Assembly: GCA_016617855.1 (NCBI GenBank)
Contig: JAECUM010031327.1
Span: 1 to 64,000 of the forward strand
From: Megalonaias nervosa
Lineage: Eukaryota; Mollusca; Bivalvia; Unionida; Unionidae
DNA: 64,000 bases
Direction of reading: 5' to 3'
The notes under the pieces were generated by a model. It ran no database searches. It worked only from the letters and a program-made list of their open reading frames with translations, and was not told the DNA's origin. Positions 46,100 through 56,934 of the stretch are shown in pieces (the first letter of the stretch is position 1; every line of letters begins with the position of its first letter). Made by a program: the position numbers and the translations under genes.

Positions 46100-46828
46100 A
46101 AATTACAGGTATTATCCGAGACCAATGGGGGTTAATCAACTTGGAACTCTGATGAAATGAGCCGCAGAAAGGGCAGAAATCCAGGGGAGAATTACCAACC
46201 ATTCAGTAAGGAAGACTTCTGTGACAACCCTGTCGAAAGCTGGGTTCCCTCCACCAAAGATCATGCAAGTGACTGGGCATAAAAAGATGTCATATATAAC
46301 TGGTAATAATAATGAGAATAAATCTACTTGCCATTTTGCATCTTTAATCTCCTCAAAATGTACTTTGTGGGCTCTTTCTCCTAATAAGAATTACATGGTT
46401 TCCAAATACTGATCCACATCACTGAACTGTACTGTAATATGTAGGCCTATAATCCAGACTACATTTTTGAAACTGAAATTACATTCCAAAATAGACTGTA
46501 CTGCACTCCAAAATGAAAGGAATTTGTTGTTCACTAAAAAACAATGTTGAATCCAGCATCTTCCTGAGAATTTAAATTTAAAAACTTTCATATTTTTCCA
46601 GCTTATGATTCCAAACTATCCATGGCAGAACAGAAACAGTTATGCAGCTTGTTGTCAATGCCAGTCCCTCAAGTCACATGTACATCGTGTGGAAAACACA
46701 CAGAAGGAGATAATCAGAATTTAGCTGGATTGACAGAAAAACTAAATCCCTCCATTCCTGACCAGCTGGGAACTTCGTTCAATGGCACAGTCATTCATAA
46801 TATGACTTTATATTTCAATTTTAGATAG
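46100..46828 (+). pseudogene. Crypton-type recombinase, catalytic C terminus over two exons
   Basis: After acceptor attacag at about 46109 the sequence reads Pro-Met-Gly-Val-Asn-Gln-Leu, a TGA near 46155, then Thr-Asn-His-Ser-Val-Arg-Lys-Thr (catalytic His and Arg) and Gln-Val-Thr-Gly-His-Lys (second His). A donor tg|gtaata near 46301 and acceptor tttttccag near 46602 bring in Ala-Tyr-Asp-Ser-Lys with the expected catalytic Tyr, phase 1 on both sides. It ends at TAG 46826-46828 after Thr-Leu-Tyr-Phe-Asn-Phe-Arg. The first intron junction is one base out of frame. Confidence 0.7.
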
Positions 46829-46967
46829 AGCAAAATATAATTTCTTTTTTAAATGAGTGACTGAGCGCACGGTATGCTATGAAGATAAAAGGTCGGTGGG
46901 CGGAGCTATGTGCGCATGAATACTGTTATTGTGTATTGACAAATCTACAGTTGTGAATTTCTTTTGG

Positions 46968-46973
46968 AATAAA
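46968..46973 (+). terminator. Polyadenylation signal of the recombinase gene
   Basis: AATAAA about 140 bp downstream of the recombinase stop codon, at the right distance for a compact 3' UTR. Confidence 0.45.
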
Positions 46974-47056
46974 GCTTAAATCAAATACACTGTTTCTTGT
47001 AATGTATTTTATTATTAATCCTTAGGTAATTAAACAAAAATGAGCATATAATATAA

Positions 47057-47182
47057 AGGTTACTGCATTTGTATGGGAAAATATGAACTCATTTTCTTGG
47101 ATGGATATACTGCACTCCCAAGGTCGTGCAGTAATTCCATCTGAAAATTCGTTCATATTTTCCCATACAAATGCAGTAACCT
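47057..47182. mobile_element. 126-bp near-perfect palindrome (foldback MITE)
   Basis: Starts aggttactgcatttgtatgg and ends with its exact complement, ccatacaaatgcagtaacct. Pairing continues toward the centre with a few mismatches to actgcac...gtgcagt around a ~10-bp loop. It has no coding capacity and lies just right of the Crypton-type gene. Confidence 0.85.
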
Positions 47183-47284
47183 ATAATTACTAGCTGTGAC
47201 CTAATTCATACTAGATGCATAATTATGAAAAATCACCTAACTGGCATTATCTGAAACCAACAGAAATCCATAAAACTACCAGCA

Positions 47285-47545
47285 AAAACTGGTACCTTAA
47301 GACAGGTGGTCTCTTAAAAGAGGTTATTATAGTATATAACAGGTCAATCCATGTATTAAAAATCAAGGTCTCTCAAGACAGGTGGTCTTTCAAAAGAGGT
47401 TATTACAGTATATAACAAGTCACTCACTGTATTAAAAATCAAGGTCTCTCAAGACAGGTGGTCTCTTAAAAGAGGTTATTACAGTATATAACAAGTCAAT
47501 CCATGTATTAAAATCAAGGTCTCTCAAGACAGGTGGTCATCTGTA
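47285..47545. repeat. 76-bp tandem repeat, about 3.4 copies
   Basis: Unit aagacaggtggtctcttaaa, agaggttattacagtatata, then acaagtcaatccatgtatta and aaaatcaaggtctctc. Few differences between copies. Confidence 0.92.
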
Positions 47546-48175
47546 ATATTGGCTTTTCAAGTTGAATTTTACTGTACTGACAATGGTGATAATTTTTGTC
47601 CCTTCAGCATATTGTGTGACCTTCCCAATATCATGATGAGCATGAGACAATACAAAATCTAAAATTCCTTTTATATGATTTTCTAAAATCCATTTCAGAT
47701 TTCAGATAGGTCATTTTATTGGTTTTGCAGACTGGTATACATATTTCATTCTTGTAACCAATTTCATTTTCAAAATTTTGTCACAGGTTGGTATTATAAT
47801 CACATGCCTAGAACATGATTTGAATATCTGCACATTGACTAATACTAAGATTGAAATAAACTGTGATGTGAGAGTGGCAACATCATTATAATTCATTCGT
47901 ATAAAATCAGTGTTAAGTATGTATTGTACTATTCTATGTAATGTATCCATAACTTTCATATTCAAGTCAGAATTTATTATCCAGTAAAGAAAGACATTCC
48001 TTTAACACAGATTTTATCTGTATTTCTGTGACAAGTTTTCAATATCAGTTATGTCTGACTTTGTTCGAATAAAACTTATAAGCTCTTCGAATAAATTATT
48101 TTGCCTGTCAGGATGCAAACTTATCCCACAAAATAAAAGCACTACTGTTTATGGATTGCATTAATAGAACAGACG
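47546..48175. other. Intronic sequence, nothing recognised
   Basis: AT-rich, with no repeat or exon. Confidence 0.45.
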
Positions 48176-48179
48176 AAAC

Positions 48180-49368
48180 TGGTGTAAAATAATTAATAGT
48201 GACTTATTTATTGTAATGAGTATCATATCAAGACATCTGTAAAATAATGGATAGTGACTTGTTTATTGCGATGTGTATCATATCAAGACGTCTGTAAAAT
48301 AAGGGATAGTGACTTGTTTATTGCGATGTGTATCATATCATGATGTCTGTAAAATAATGGATAGTGACTTATTTATGACGATGTGTATCATAAAAAGACG
48401 TCTGTAAAATAAGGGATAGTGTCTTATTTATTGCGATGTGTATCATATCAAGATGTCTAAATTAATGGAAAGTGACTCATATCAAGACATCTGTAAAATA
48501 AGGAATAGTGACTTATTTATTGCGATGTGTATCATATCAAGACGTCTGTAAAATAAGGGATAGTGTCTTATTTATTGCGATGTGTATCATAAAAAGACGT
48601 CTGTAAAATAAGGGATAGTGACTTATTTATTGCGATGTGTATCATATCATGATGTCTGTAAAATAATGGATAGTGTCTTATTTATTGCGATGTGTATCAT
48701 AAAAAGACGTCTGTAAAATAAGGGATAGTGACTTATTTATTGCGATGTGTATCATAAAAAGACGTCTGTAAAATAATGGATAGTGACTTATTTATTGCGA
48801 TGTGTATCATATCAATACATCTGTAAAATAATGGATAGTGACTTATTTATTGCGATGTGTATCATATCAAGACATCTGTAAAATAAGGGATAGTGACTTA
48901 TTTATTGCGATGTGTATCATATCAAGACATCTGTAAAATAAGGGATAGTGACTTATTTATTGCGATGTGTATCATATCAATACATCTGTAAAATAATGGA
49001 TAGTGACTTATTTATTGCGATGTGTATCATATCAAGACATCTGTAAAATAAGGGATAGTGACTTATTTATTGCGATGTGTATCATATCAAGACATCTGTA
49101 AAATAAGGGATAGTGACTTATTTATTGCGATGTGTATCATATCAAGACATCTGTAAAATAATGGATAGTGACTTATTTATTGCGATGTGTATCATATCAA
49201 GACATCTGTAAAATAAGGGATAGTGACTTATTTATTGCGATGTGTATCATATCAAGACGTCTGTAAAATAATGGATAGTGACTTATTTATGACGATGTGT
49301 ATCATATCAAGACGTCTGTAAAATAAGGGATAGTGACTTATTTATTGCGATGTGTATCATATCAAGAT
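48180..49368. repeat. 55-bp satellite-like array, about 21 copies
   Basis: Unit atgtgtatcatatcaagaca, tctgtaaaataagggatagt, gacttatttattgcg. Diagnostic variants (atcaataca with aatgg; atcaagaca with aaggg) recur with a 165-bp period between about 48800 and 49130, a three-unit higher-order repeat. The left third is more diverged. Confidence 0.95.
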
Positions 49369-49715
49369 GGTTGTTTCAATAGGAAGCTCTTCAAGCAAAG
49401 AGGTGATGAATTAGGAACAAAATTTCAATTATTGAACAAAATAATTAACATTGTGTCTTGGATTCTTGTAATATTATCAGTCATTCAGAAAAGCATCTGA
49501 CAGACATACTGAGCTTAGCATGTTATTAGAATTTGAGCAGTGGATCAGCACTAATGTGTGATAAATTAAAGGATTAACAAGGGTTTTGGAAATTTCTTAC
49601 AAATTGTGGAGGAATGGCTAATTTTGTAATTTATGTGCAGTGTTGATCCACAAATGATTAAATATGCAAGGAATATTCAGATTTGGTGACATCATCAGAC
49701 TTCACCCATTAATAT

Positions 49716-49771
<56 letters not shown>

Positions 49772-50530
49772 TTGTACTAAATTTTGAATTTCTATTAGAA
49801 TAAATTATTTTTAACCTGTTCGGTTTCAGGTTTTTGCTCAGAGGATTTCAATCATACATATGGTATTGTTTTCACTATATGTTGCAATATATGGTTTGTA
49901 TTGTTCAAAATAGTGAGAAACTTTATGGTATTGCTCAGATTAGTAACAAAGTATATATCTTCTGGTCTTTCTTGTGAACATTGTGTCAATGGAGGTATCT
50001 CAAATTTAGGTAAGTTACTTAACCTGACAATAGTTATCTCCCTTAGATATAGTTCCAATGATGGCAATGATTTGAAACAATAGTTGAAATGTGGGACTCT
50101 ACATTTTTGTATTTTACATAAGGTTTAACTTTTAAAGAAATTGAATTTTCCAAGTTTTCTTCACTTGTTATCCTAACTATTTAATAAAGACCTTGTATAG
50201 ATCAGGTATTTTTAAAAGAACTTTCAATTCTGTTTATTTTGGTTTATGATTGATGGGTATAATTGGGTTGTAGAGATATAGCTTGGCCTTACTTCAAATG
50301 TGCACCTATAAAAAAAAAAACTGCTAGCTCCACCATGTTGTTTTCACTTCTAGGACTTAAAAGTAGATTATAAAATGTGAGCTTGTAATTTGTTGTTACT
50401 TTTTATATATTTTGTGATTCATTCATTGCTCATTCAGAGTTGGTATTGCCTACACTGGCAAAATTTGTTTTCCCTATTTTATTAACTGCTGACATTAGTG
50501 TGCAGTAGCTCTAGTTCAGGCTGATTTTCT
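49369..50530. other. Intronic sequence with (TA)n-(GA)n microsatellite
   Basis: The microsatellite is at about 49716-49768. The rest is AT-rich and unrecognised. Confidence 0.6.
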
Positions 50531-50534
50531 GAGC

Positions 50535-50835
50535 AAATGCAATCAGATGTGTGCTTAGATCATGTACAGTCTCCACAAGTACAGTATGTACAGTACATTG
50601 CTTAGATCATGTACAGTCTCCACAAGTACAGTATGTACAGTACATTGCTTAGATCATGTACAGTTTCCACAAGTACAGTATGTACAGTACATTGCATAGA
50701 TCATGTACAGTTTCCACAAGTCCATTATGTACAGTACAGTACAGTGCTTAGATTATGTACAGTTTCCACAAGGACAGTATGTACATTACAATACAGTGCT
50801 TAGATCATGTACAGTTTCCACATGTACAGTATGTA
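50535..50835. repeat. ~55-bp tandem repeat, about 5.5 copies
   Basis: Unit gcttagatcatgtacagtct, ccacaagtacagtatgtaca, gtacatt, with minor length variation from inserted gtaca. Confidence 0.92.
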
Positions 50836-51169
50836 AAATAGCTCAGCCACAGTACATGAAAGTAGCATAGAGATATGCCAACATTCTCTCCACTGTGCAT
50901 GTTTCAGTTGCAAACAACTTCACCTAACACCAGTCATTCTCTCAGAAGTACATTTGCAGAGTGTCACCATAATGTCATTAAAAGGAAATTAAGGTATTTG
51001 TTCTCAAGTAATGTTTCAGATGTTAATGTAAACTCTCTAGTGACATATTAAGAAAGGATAATTTAGAAAAAAATAGTATACGGATTATTAAGTTCAGTAT
51101 TCTTACGATAAAAAGGAAAACAAAAATAGCAATATCTCTGGAGTTCATCCATTGGTATCGCTTCATTAC

Positions 51170-51405
51170 TTTGATTCACTTCCTGTGAGTCAATATTTGC
51201 ACTTCCTGAAAGTCAATATTTTCACTTGCTGTAAGTCAATATATTCCCTTTAAGTCACTATTTGCACTTCCTGTAAGTCAGTATTTTAACTTCCTGTAAA
51301 TCAGTATTTGAACCTCTTGTAAGTCAATCTTTTCACTTCCTCTAAGTCAATATTTGCACTTCTGCAAGTCAATATTTTCACTTCCACTAAGTCAATATTT
51401 GCATT
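51170..51405. repeat. ~23-bp repeat with donor-like GTAAGT motifs
   Basis: About ten copies of a unit like cacttcctgtaagtcaatat. Several contain exact gtaagt or gtgagt, the 5' splice-site consensus. The array ends about 295 bp before the exon 12 acceptor. Confidence 0.8.
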
Positions 51406-51699
51406 CATTCAGTATGAAAATGATACATGCATTACAATATATGTTTTCACATGTCAAAACAGTTACAGAATGTTACAAGTTACAACTGTATAGATACATT
51501 TAATTTGTGTATTAATCTGTACCTATCTTGATGCAGGGATACTATTGTGTGGTATATTTTATTGCAAAAAAAATCAAATGTTCACAATATTGTATTATTG
51601 TATCGTCATGGCTTTAATTAAATTGTATTTGAAAGCAAAAGTGACTGTGATTTTACAGTTCATTAATTATCAGTCTTTTATAAATACTGAATTTTTCAG

Positions 51700-51733
51700 G
51701 TCCCCATCTCTTCAGCATCAGAATACAGTATAG
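51700..51733 (+). CDS. Exon 12: short cytoplasmic micro-exon
   Basis: 34 nt, phase 0 in and phase 1 out, acceptor atttttcag, donor atag|gtgagt. It encodes Val-Pro-Ile-Ser-Ser-Ala-Ser-Glu-Tyr-Ser-Ile. It is called because its phases bridge exons 11 and 13 exactly and both splice sites are strong. Exon 11 cannot join exon 13 in frame without it, since phase 0 would meet phase 1. Confidence 0.6.
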
Positions 51734-52787
51734 GTGAGTATTGCCAGGAAGAAATATATCGCAGTATATTGTAATACAGCATGTTTGTATTGCAATACAT
51801 ATCAATACATATTGGTCATTGACAGTATTAGGTTTCTAATTTTAGTTTTGCTTTTTCTTGTACTGTAATAATAAGCAATTTCCTTGCATGTAATAAAATC
51901 TAAACAAGAAAATTAAATCATGTTGGTTTCTATTCACCAAAACACCCACTTAATATAATCATTATATAAATGATTTATCAAACAATAAACACATCAGCAT
52001 AAGTGAAAACTTATATGAGCGGGAAACAAAAATTTTGCATAATAGTGGCAGTATTTTTTGGCCTGATCAGAAAGGTCTTTTGGTCAACAAACTAAAATGA
52101 TTAAAAGGTTCATATACTGCAGTACAATCATGACAAGTAATAAAAATAAGTAAAAGATGCATGTAGTCATAAATTTTCAAGCTGACAAATGTCTTGCTTT
52201 GATTTGAAAAATAAATTTCTAATATAGTATACTAGTAATACCAATCATTCCAAACCTCTGTTTTAAGCCCAGAGACTAATAACTGTTGGTTGTTAATGCA
52301 ACTTTAGATGTGAGAGACAAGTCTGATTTTATGTCCTCTGAGACTTTTAAATACAAATCTGGGATAATTTTCTCAGAAAACTTGTCTAGATGGTACAAAA
52401 AATCATGGATCAAGCACCGATTCCATGTTTAAGAATCCTTTTTTTTACACAGCATTGTAAGGATTCAAGTTGTTAAAGATGAAACTGGCAATATCATAAC
52501 TGATAGCTGTGGCTCTTATTGATGAAGATTTGTATGTAGTCTGTGCATCTAGCATACCTGCAGTAATTGATTGGTGACCTGAAACATTAACTACATCTGT
52601 ACTGGAACCTTTGGCTGTTGTGTCAGGGATTGTCTCATGTTGCTGCACAGTAAAGGTGGACCATAAATGATTTGACAAGTTTGTTAATTCTTCCGTGTGT
52701 TTGATTTTGGTTTTGCACATATTACACCTGACAACTGTTTTATCAGCTAAACTGGTGCCAAATTCCCTCTTTATTTAAACTTCTGTT
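51734..52787. other. Intron between exons 12 and 13, left part
   Basis: AT-rich. A 91-codon minus-strand open frame at 52445-52720 includes a Cys-Lys-Thr-Lys-Ile-Lys-His start and Ser/Thr-rich tail, possibly from a decayed element, but I do not recognise it. Confidence 0.35.
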
Positions 52788-52800
52788 CCTAATAAAAGTA

Positions 52801-53063
52801 GGGGCCCCGAGTGGCCAAGTGGTCTAAAGCGCTGTCCGTTACAGATCACTGCCATCTCACCTCTGTCTACGTTGGTTCGAGTCTAAGATTCAGCGAATGT
52901 GGATATGTGAGAAAGCTTGCCAGTAGCTTCTCGTAGGTCGGTGGTTCTTTCCACGGATTTCCCGGTTTCTTCCTCCACCATTAATACTGGCCGCCATGTA
53001 TAGCCTATCGTGTGCTGAAAAATGGCATTAAGCCGCACAACAACAACAACAACAACAACAACA
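52801..53063 (+). mobile_element. Full-length tRNA-derived SINE with 13-bp target duplication
   Basis: The tRNA-like head has an A box (gtggccaagtggtctaaagc) and B box (ggttcgagtc). The body shares sequence with the copy at 44262-44400. The tail is (CAA)n at 53037-53063. Perfect 13-bp direct repeats cctaataaaagta flank it at 52788-52800 and 53064-53076. Head, body and tail layout fit tRNA-SINEs, possibly the V-SINE type reported from molluscs; that family assignment is unverified. The intact duplication suggests a fairly young insertion. Confidence 0.9.
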
Positions 53064-53076
53064 CCTAATAAAAGTA

Positions 53077-53363
53077 CTTGCTCTTAGGTTCTTCTATCTA
53101 AACTACTATCATCATATTAAATATTTGGAAATTAGACTTCCTTGCAAACAGAGGTTTTAGAACCATGGCAAACAGTGCTGCCATGGCTGTTACCAAATTC
53201 ATCGCAAATTTTGTGTATACTTTTACTTACGGTCACCCAGCTATTTTACAACATTTCCCCGGACTCTATACTTGATGCCATTAATGCCAGTATGTATGCA
53301 ATTAGGTTGAAATAACAGATTCAGAAATAAATTAAAGAAATTAAAACCTATTATTCATTGTAG
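53077..53363. other. Intronic sequence up to exon 13
   Basis: Nothing recognised. Confidence 0.4.
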
Positions 53364-53506
53364 GCATTGAGAACCCTGCTTTTGGCGCCACAGCTCTCCC
53401 TTTGGTGAGGAAGGAAGACCAGGTAAATGGAAGTGGACAATCTTCTGTAGACCAGGAATCGATTACTAAAGTCATCACTCTGTCAGCTGAGGACCTGTAC
53501 TCCCTG
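53364..53506 (+). CDS. Exon 13: cytoplasmic tail
   Basis: 143 nt, phase 1 in and phase 0 out, acceptor attgtag, donor cctg|gtaaat. It encodes about 48 residues starting Gly-Ile-Glu-Asn-Pro-Ala-Phe, an Asn-Pro-x-Phe pattern sometimes used in endocytic sorting, then a Gln/Ser stretch and an Ile-Thr-Leu-Ser-Ala-Glu-Asp-Leu-Tyr segment. No catalytic domain is present. Confidence 0.78.
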
Positions 53507-53611
53507 GTAAATAGTTCAGTGCCTTCATTTACAATATATATTCCAGTCTCACTTAATAATCACCTGCCTCATACAAAAATGTCATATCCATCCTCAGTCT
53601 AACATTTTACT

Positions 53612-53682
53612 TGATTATATATATATATATATATATATACATACATATATATATATATATATATACATACATACATGTATAC
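53612..53682. repeat. (TA)n / (CATA)n microsatellite
   Basis: TA runs with CATA interruptions. Confidence 0.9.
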
Positions 53683-53689
53683 CCAACTT

Positions 53690-55320
53690 TTGAGTTGGGC
53701 ACCAATGTTTACAATGATCTTTGTGTAGAGATAATGCTTCTAATGTAGAAACACTGATCCTAGTGAAGAAACACATTGCTGAAACTGCAGCTTGCCATGA
53801 CTTTAAGGATAGCTCCATTTGGCTTACCATTTCTGTTTCGGAGCAAAATTGAAAAAGTTCAGGCAGCTCAAGAACTACCTGCTCTCCCTGTTACAATGAA
53901 GGAACAACAGGAGGTCAGGAAAATGGAATCTTTTATGCCAAAAGGGTTGTTCGGATCTCAACCTTATGCCAGCAGACAACAGCCAGATCAATGTAAGAGA
54001 CAATCTGAAAGGGGAGGTAAGAAATAAAGTTTTTCTACCGCCAAGTGTTCCGCTTCCAGACACTGACTTAACACCTCCAGCACCCACTGACAGCCTACCA
54101 TTGGGCTCCAGGCTGCTGCAGTTCCAGTCATGTTTTGTCAACCTATTTCCACAAAACGGGTGACCCATGTCATTTTGGAGTGACTTTGGATTTCATTTAT
54201 CAAACCCCTCCTCTTTCTTCTTCTGCCCACATCAGGAGAAAGACAATATTCTTTAACAGGAGATACAGTCGCTTATTAACAAACAGGTGCTAGAAATAGA
54301 AAGCAACAATCTTGGGGTTCTGTTCATTGCTGTTCCTTATCATAAAGCAAGTTGAGTTGCTCATACACCTGAGTTACAAATTTTCATTTTTCTGCCAAAG
54401 TTCAAAGATCAAAACTGTGAGGTCTACTGACTCTCCATCAGAAGGGATGATTATGCAGTCAGTTTAAGACTCACAGATGACTGCTTTCATGTCCTGATTC
54501 AACAGATGTAACAAAATATTGTTTTGTTTATTTAATGTGACCAATATTACCAATTTTGAGTCCTTCCCTTCAGTCTACATATCAGCCCCTTGGTCTTGAC
54601 TCAATCATGGATTGTATCATCACCAGTTGACATCCTGTTTGGCAACAGTGGCATATCTGGATGATCTCCTCTAGAAACATGTGGTAAGTGCTATTCTCCT
54701 GAATGATCTCCCTTTTGAATCAGTCTTGGGTTTCTAATGAACTGAGAAAAATAGTAGATTCACCCATGCCTGTGTTTTGGCCACCTGGGTATGGAGTCTC
54801 AGTCTTCTCATATGTCTCCCTCATGTCTGTCTCCTGTGGAACATCAAACTCATAGAGTCTCTTTCAAACAGGACTTGGATTTCAGAGAGAGATTTATTAC
54901 AACTCCTTGGGTTACTCATTGCAGCAGCAAATCTGATCCCGCTTAGCCACCCAGATATACACCCATTACAAATGATCATTCCTGTGTCAGTGGTGCAAAT
55001 ACAGTTGGCTCTTGACTGGTATTCCTCTGGAGAAACTCCAGCTGGAAATGAAGTTATGTACAGACACCAGTACAACAGGTTGGGGAACCCACTTTCTGCC
55101 ACACTTCAATATGGTCATTGGCAAATGCCACATTCCTCTAGAGGCAACAGTGTGGGTAAAGTATGCTCACAAGCTCCATTGTTGTTTTTTTTTAGACCTA
55201 ACTGTGACAAGACAACACTCTGCCTTCTGGGCATCAATCAGATAAGTCCACAGTCTGGTCAAGTGGCTAACCTGTTGGGCTGCTTGCACAAAAAATTGCA
55301 GGACCTTAATGATTCTTAAC
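53690..55320 (+). pseudogene. Second DIRS-like fragment (Gag end, RT, RNase H)
   Basis: Interrupted + strand frames show Ala-Glu-Thr-Ala-Ala near 53780 (Gag-like in this group), Gly-Ser-Arg-Leu-Leu near 54105 at the start of RT, Leu-Thr-Asp-Asp-Cys-Phe-His-Val near 54470, and the intact RT box Tyr-Leu-Asp-Asp at 54654-54665 followed by a stop. Next come Leu-Leu-Gly-Leu-Leu near 54900 and an RNase H start Thr-Asp-Thr-Ser-x-Thr-Gly-Trp-Gly near 55060. No recombinase or inverted ends were found, so this is a fragment. It lies in the last intron of the FN3 gene. Confidence 0.65.
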
Positions 55321-55745
55321 ATCAGATTTTAGTAGGAGTTGCTATAAACCCAGAAAACCGAACAAAACTAATCCAGTGGACTTTACTCAGTGCCTATTTA
55401 ATAACTTGTACGTTTGTTCATAATTCCTGCTTTTTCAGAAATTGTCTTTTGATGTTTGATTGATTGCTAAATTATACATTTGTGCATGTTCATTTTATTA
55501 AGAAAATTAGTCCTTAGATCATTTACACAACCTTAAAAACATGTTGTAATAATGTTGCCCAGTAACTTAAGGGTAAAAATCAATACACTTTCAATAGTTA
55601 CATTTGTTATTGTTAATGAATTGCCCTGAAATTCCAGTTGTCACCATTACTAACTTTGATAATCACAAGAGCATGCATAGTTAATTATCTCATATGTACA
55701 TGTTTTTTTAAAATAAGAGATTAATATATGTTTCCTTACATTCAG
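55321..55745. other. Intronic sequence up to exon 14
   Basis: AT-rich, nothing recognised. Confidence 0.45.
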
Positions 55746-55913
55746 GATGACAGCACTTTGAAAAGAAATCACCGAATGAAGAGGGAGAGTGCAGCTGCTA
55801 TTGCCAGAACCAGAAACACTTATGTAAATTCTGGAATCTCCTTCATTGGTGACACTAGCTCTCTGATATCTCAGGACCATGAGGTGGTTTATAATGAGAG
55901 AACTGCCCTCTAG
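55746..55913 (+). CDS. Exon 14: C terminus with class I PDZ ligand and stop
   Basis: 168 nt, phase 0, acceptor acattcag, stop TAG at 55911-55913. A basic stretch (KRNHRMKR) leads into Tyr-Val-Asn-Ser-Gly, then Gly-Asp-Thr-Ser-Ser-Leu, and ends Asn-Glu-Arg-Thr-Ala-Leu. Thr at -2 and Leu at 0 make a class I PDZ-binding motif, as in usherin, whose human protein is known to end with a Thr-x-Leu type ligand. This implies anchoring to a PDZ scaffold at the membrane. Confidence 0.83.
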   Translation, partial: DDSTLKRNHRMKRESAAAIARTRNTYVNSGISFIGDTSSLISQDHEVVYNERTAL

Positions 55914-56454
55914 TGTCAAGGTTGGCGTTAGGAAATAGCTCTTCTTTTGTGGAGTTAGGAATACATACCAGTGCTCCAGATGAAGGATATATCAGCATAA
56001 ATTACACCTAATACAAGTCCAAAATATGCCAAAGTTTAATGTAAAAAAACCTGTCATGCCTTGTCAACACTTAATAGCAGTACCCCCTTACTTGCAATAC
56101 CTGATGCTGTACTTTGTACAGTTAATGTTTCTTTAGTTGCTAAGCAACCAGTCATAGGATTTTCTCTGAGTTGTGTGCTTGGAAAATGAGTGCATTTTAT
56201 AAAGCAGTAATGGCTGAACATAATGAACAAACATTAATTGCAAGCTTCTTTTTGATGCAGTATTGTTCATTTTTGATGCAATATCGTTCATTTTCAGTTC
56301 TAGATAATTGATTATATATTTGTGAGCCTAACGGCAAAAGAGAACACCTGACATTCTCTCTCTGTCTCTCAAACATGAGCCGTATTCAGAATGTCAAATA
56401 CAAAGATATATGTACTCAAATTGTGCATACAATATTTCATTCTTCCTATTGAAG

Positions 56455-56600
56455 GTGTTACTCCTTGGATTCAATATTGAGTAGTGTTGTATTGCCATGA
56501 TCCAAGTGTGGGTGTTACTCCTTGGATTCAATATTGAGTAGTGTCATATTGCCATGATCCAGGTGTGGGTGTTACTCCTTGAATTCAGTATTGATTAGTG
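56455..56600. repeat. 57-bp tandem repeat, 2.5 copies
   Basis: Unit ggtgttactccttggattca, atattgagtagtgt, attgccatgatccaagtgt, inside the probable 3' UTR. Confidence 0.9.
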
Positions 56601-56934
56601 TCATACCCCCATGATGCGAAAATCATCTGGAGCACTGACATACAATATGAGAACTTCTTTATCATGTAAAAATGTGAATTCTTCTGTTCGGAAATGTGAT
56701 TATATCTTGGTTGTCTTGAGAATCTCCTTTTTTGTATGGTTCCTTCATTTATCTTACACTGAGATGGTAAGTTTGCATAAATGATAGTTATTGTTTGGAG
56801 AATTTTGCTTGAACATTCCATCTGTGTTGTTTCTCAAACAAGTGATCAAAATTATTTTCATGTAGCATGAATGTCAAAATAGCTTTGATTTTCATGTGAA
56901 ACAAGGTCTCTCTTGATCTGTCAACCATGTGTGT

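Larger units (their letters stand above)
44910..46973 (+). mobile_element. Crypton-type tyrosine recombinase gene, decayed
   Basis: A reading frame from ATG at 44910 to TAG at about 46826, with introns, encodes a protein of the KIAA1958/ZMYM/QRICH1-like family, which is known to derive from Crypton transposons. AATAAA at 46968-46973 lies 140 bp after the stop. No terminal repeats are seen, consistent with Cryptons, which lack them. It could instead be a domesticated gene copy. Two in-frame TGA codons argue against current function. Confidence 0.75.

Noticed and set aside
48180..49368. CRISPR-like array of regular repeats
   Set aside because: Units are contiguous without unique spacers and the genome is eukaryotic; this is a tandem satellite.
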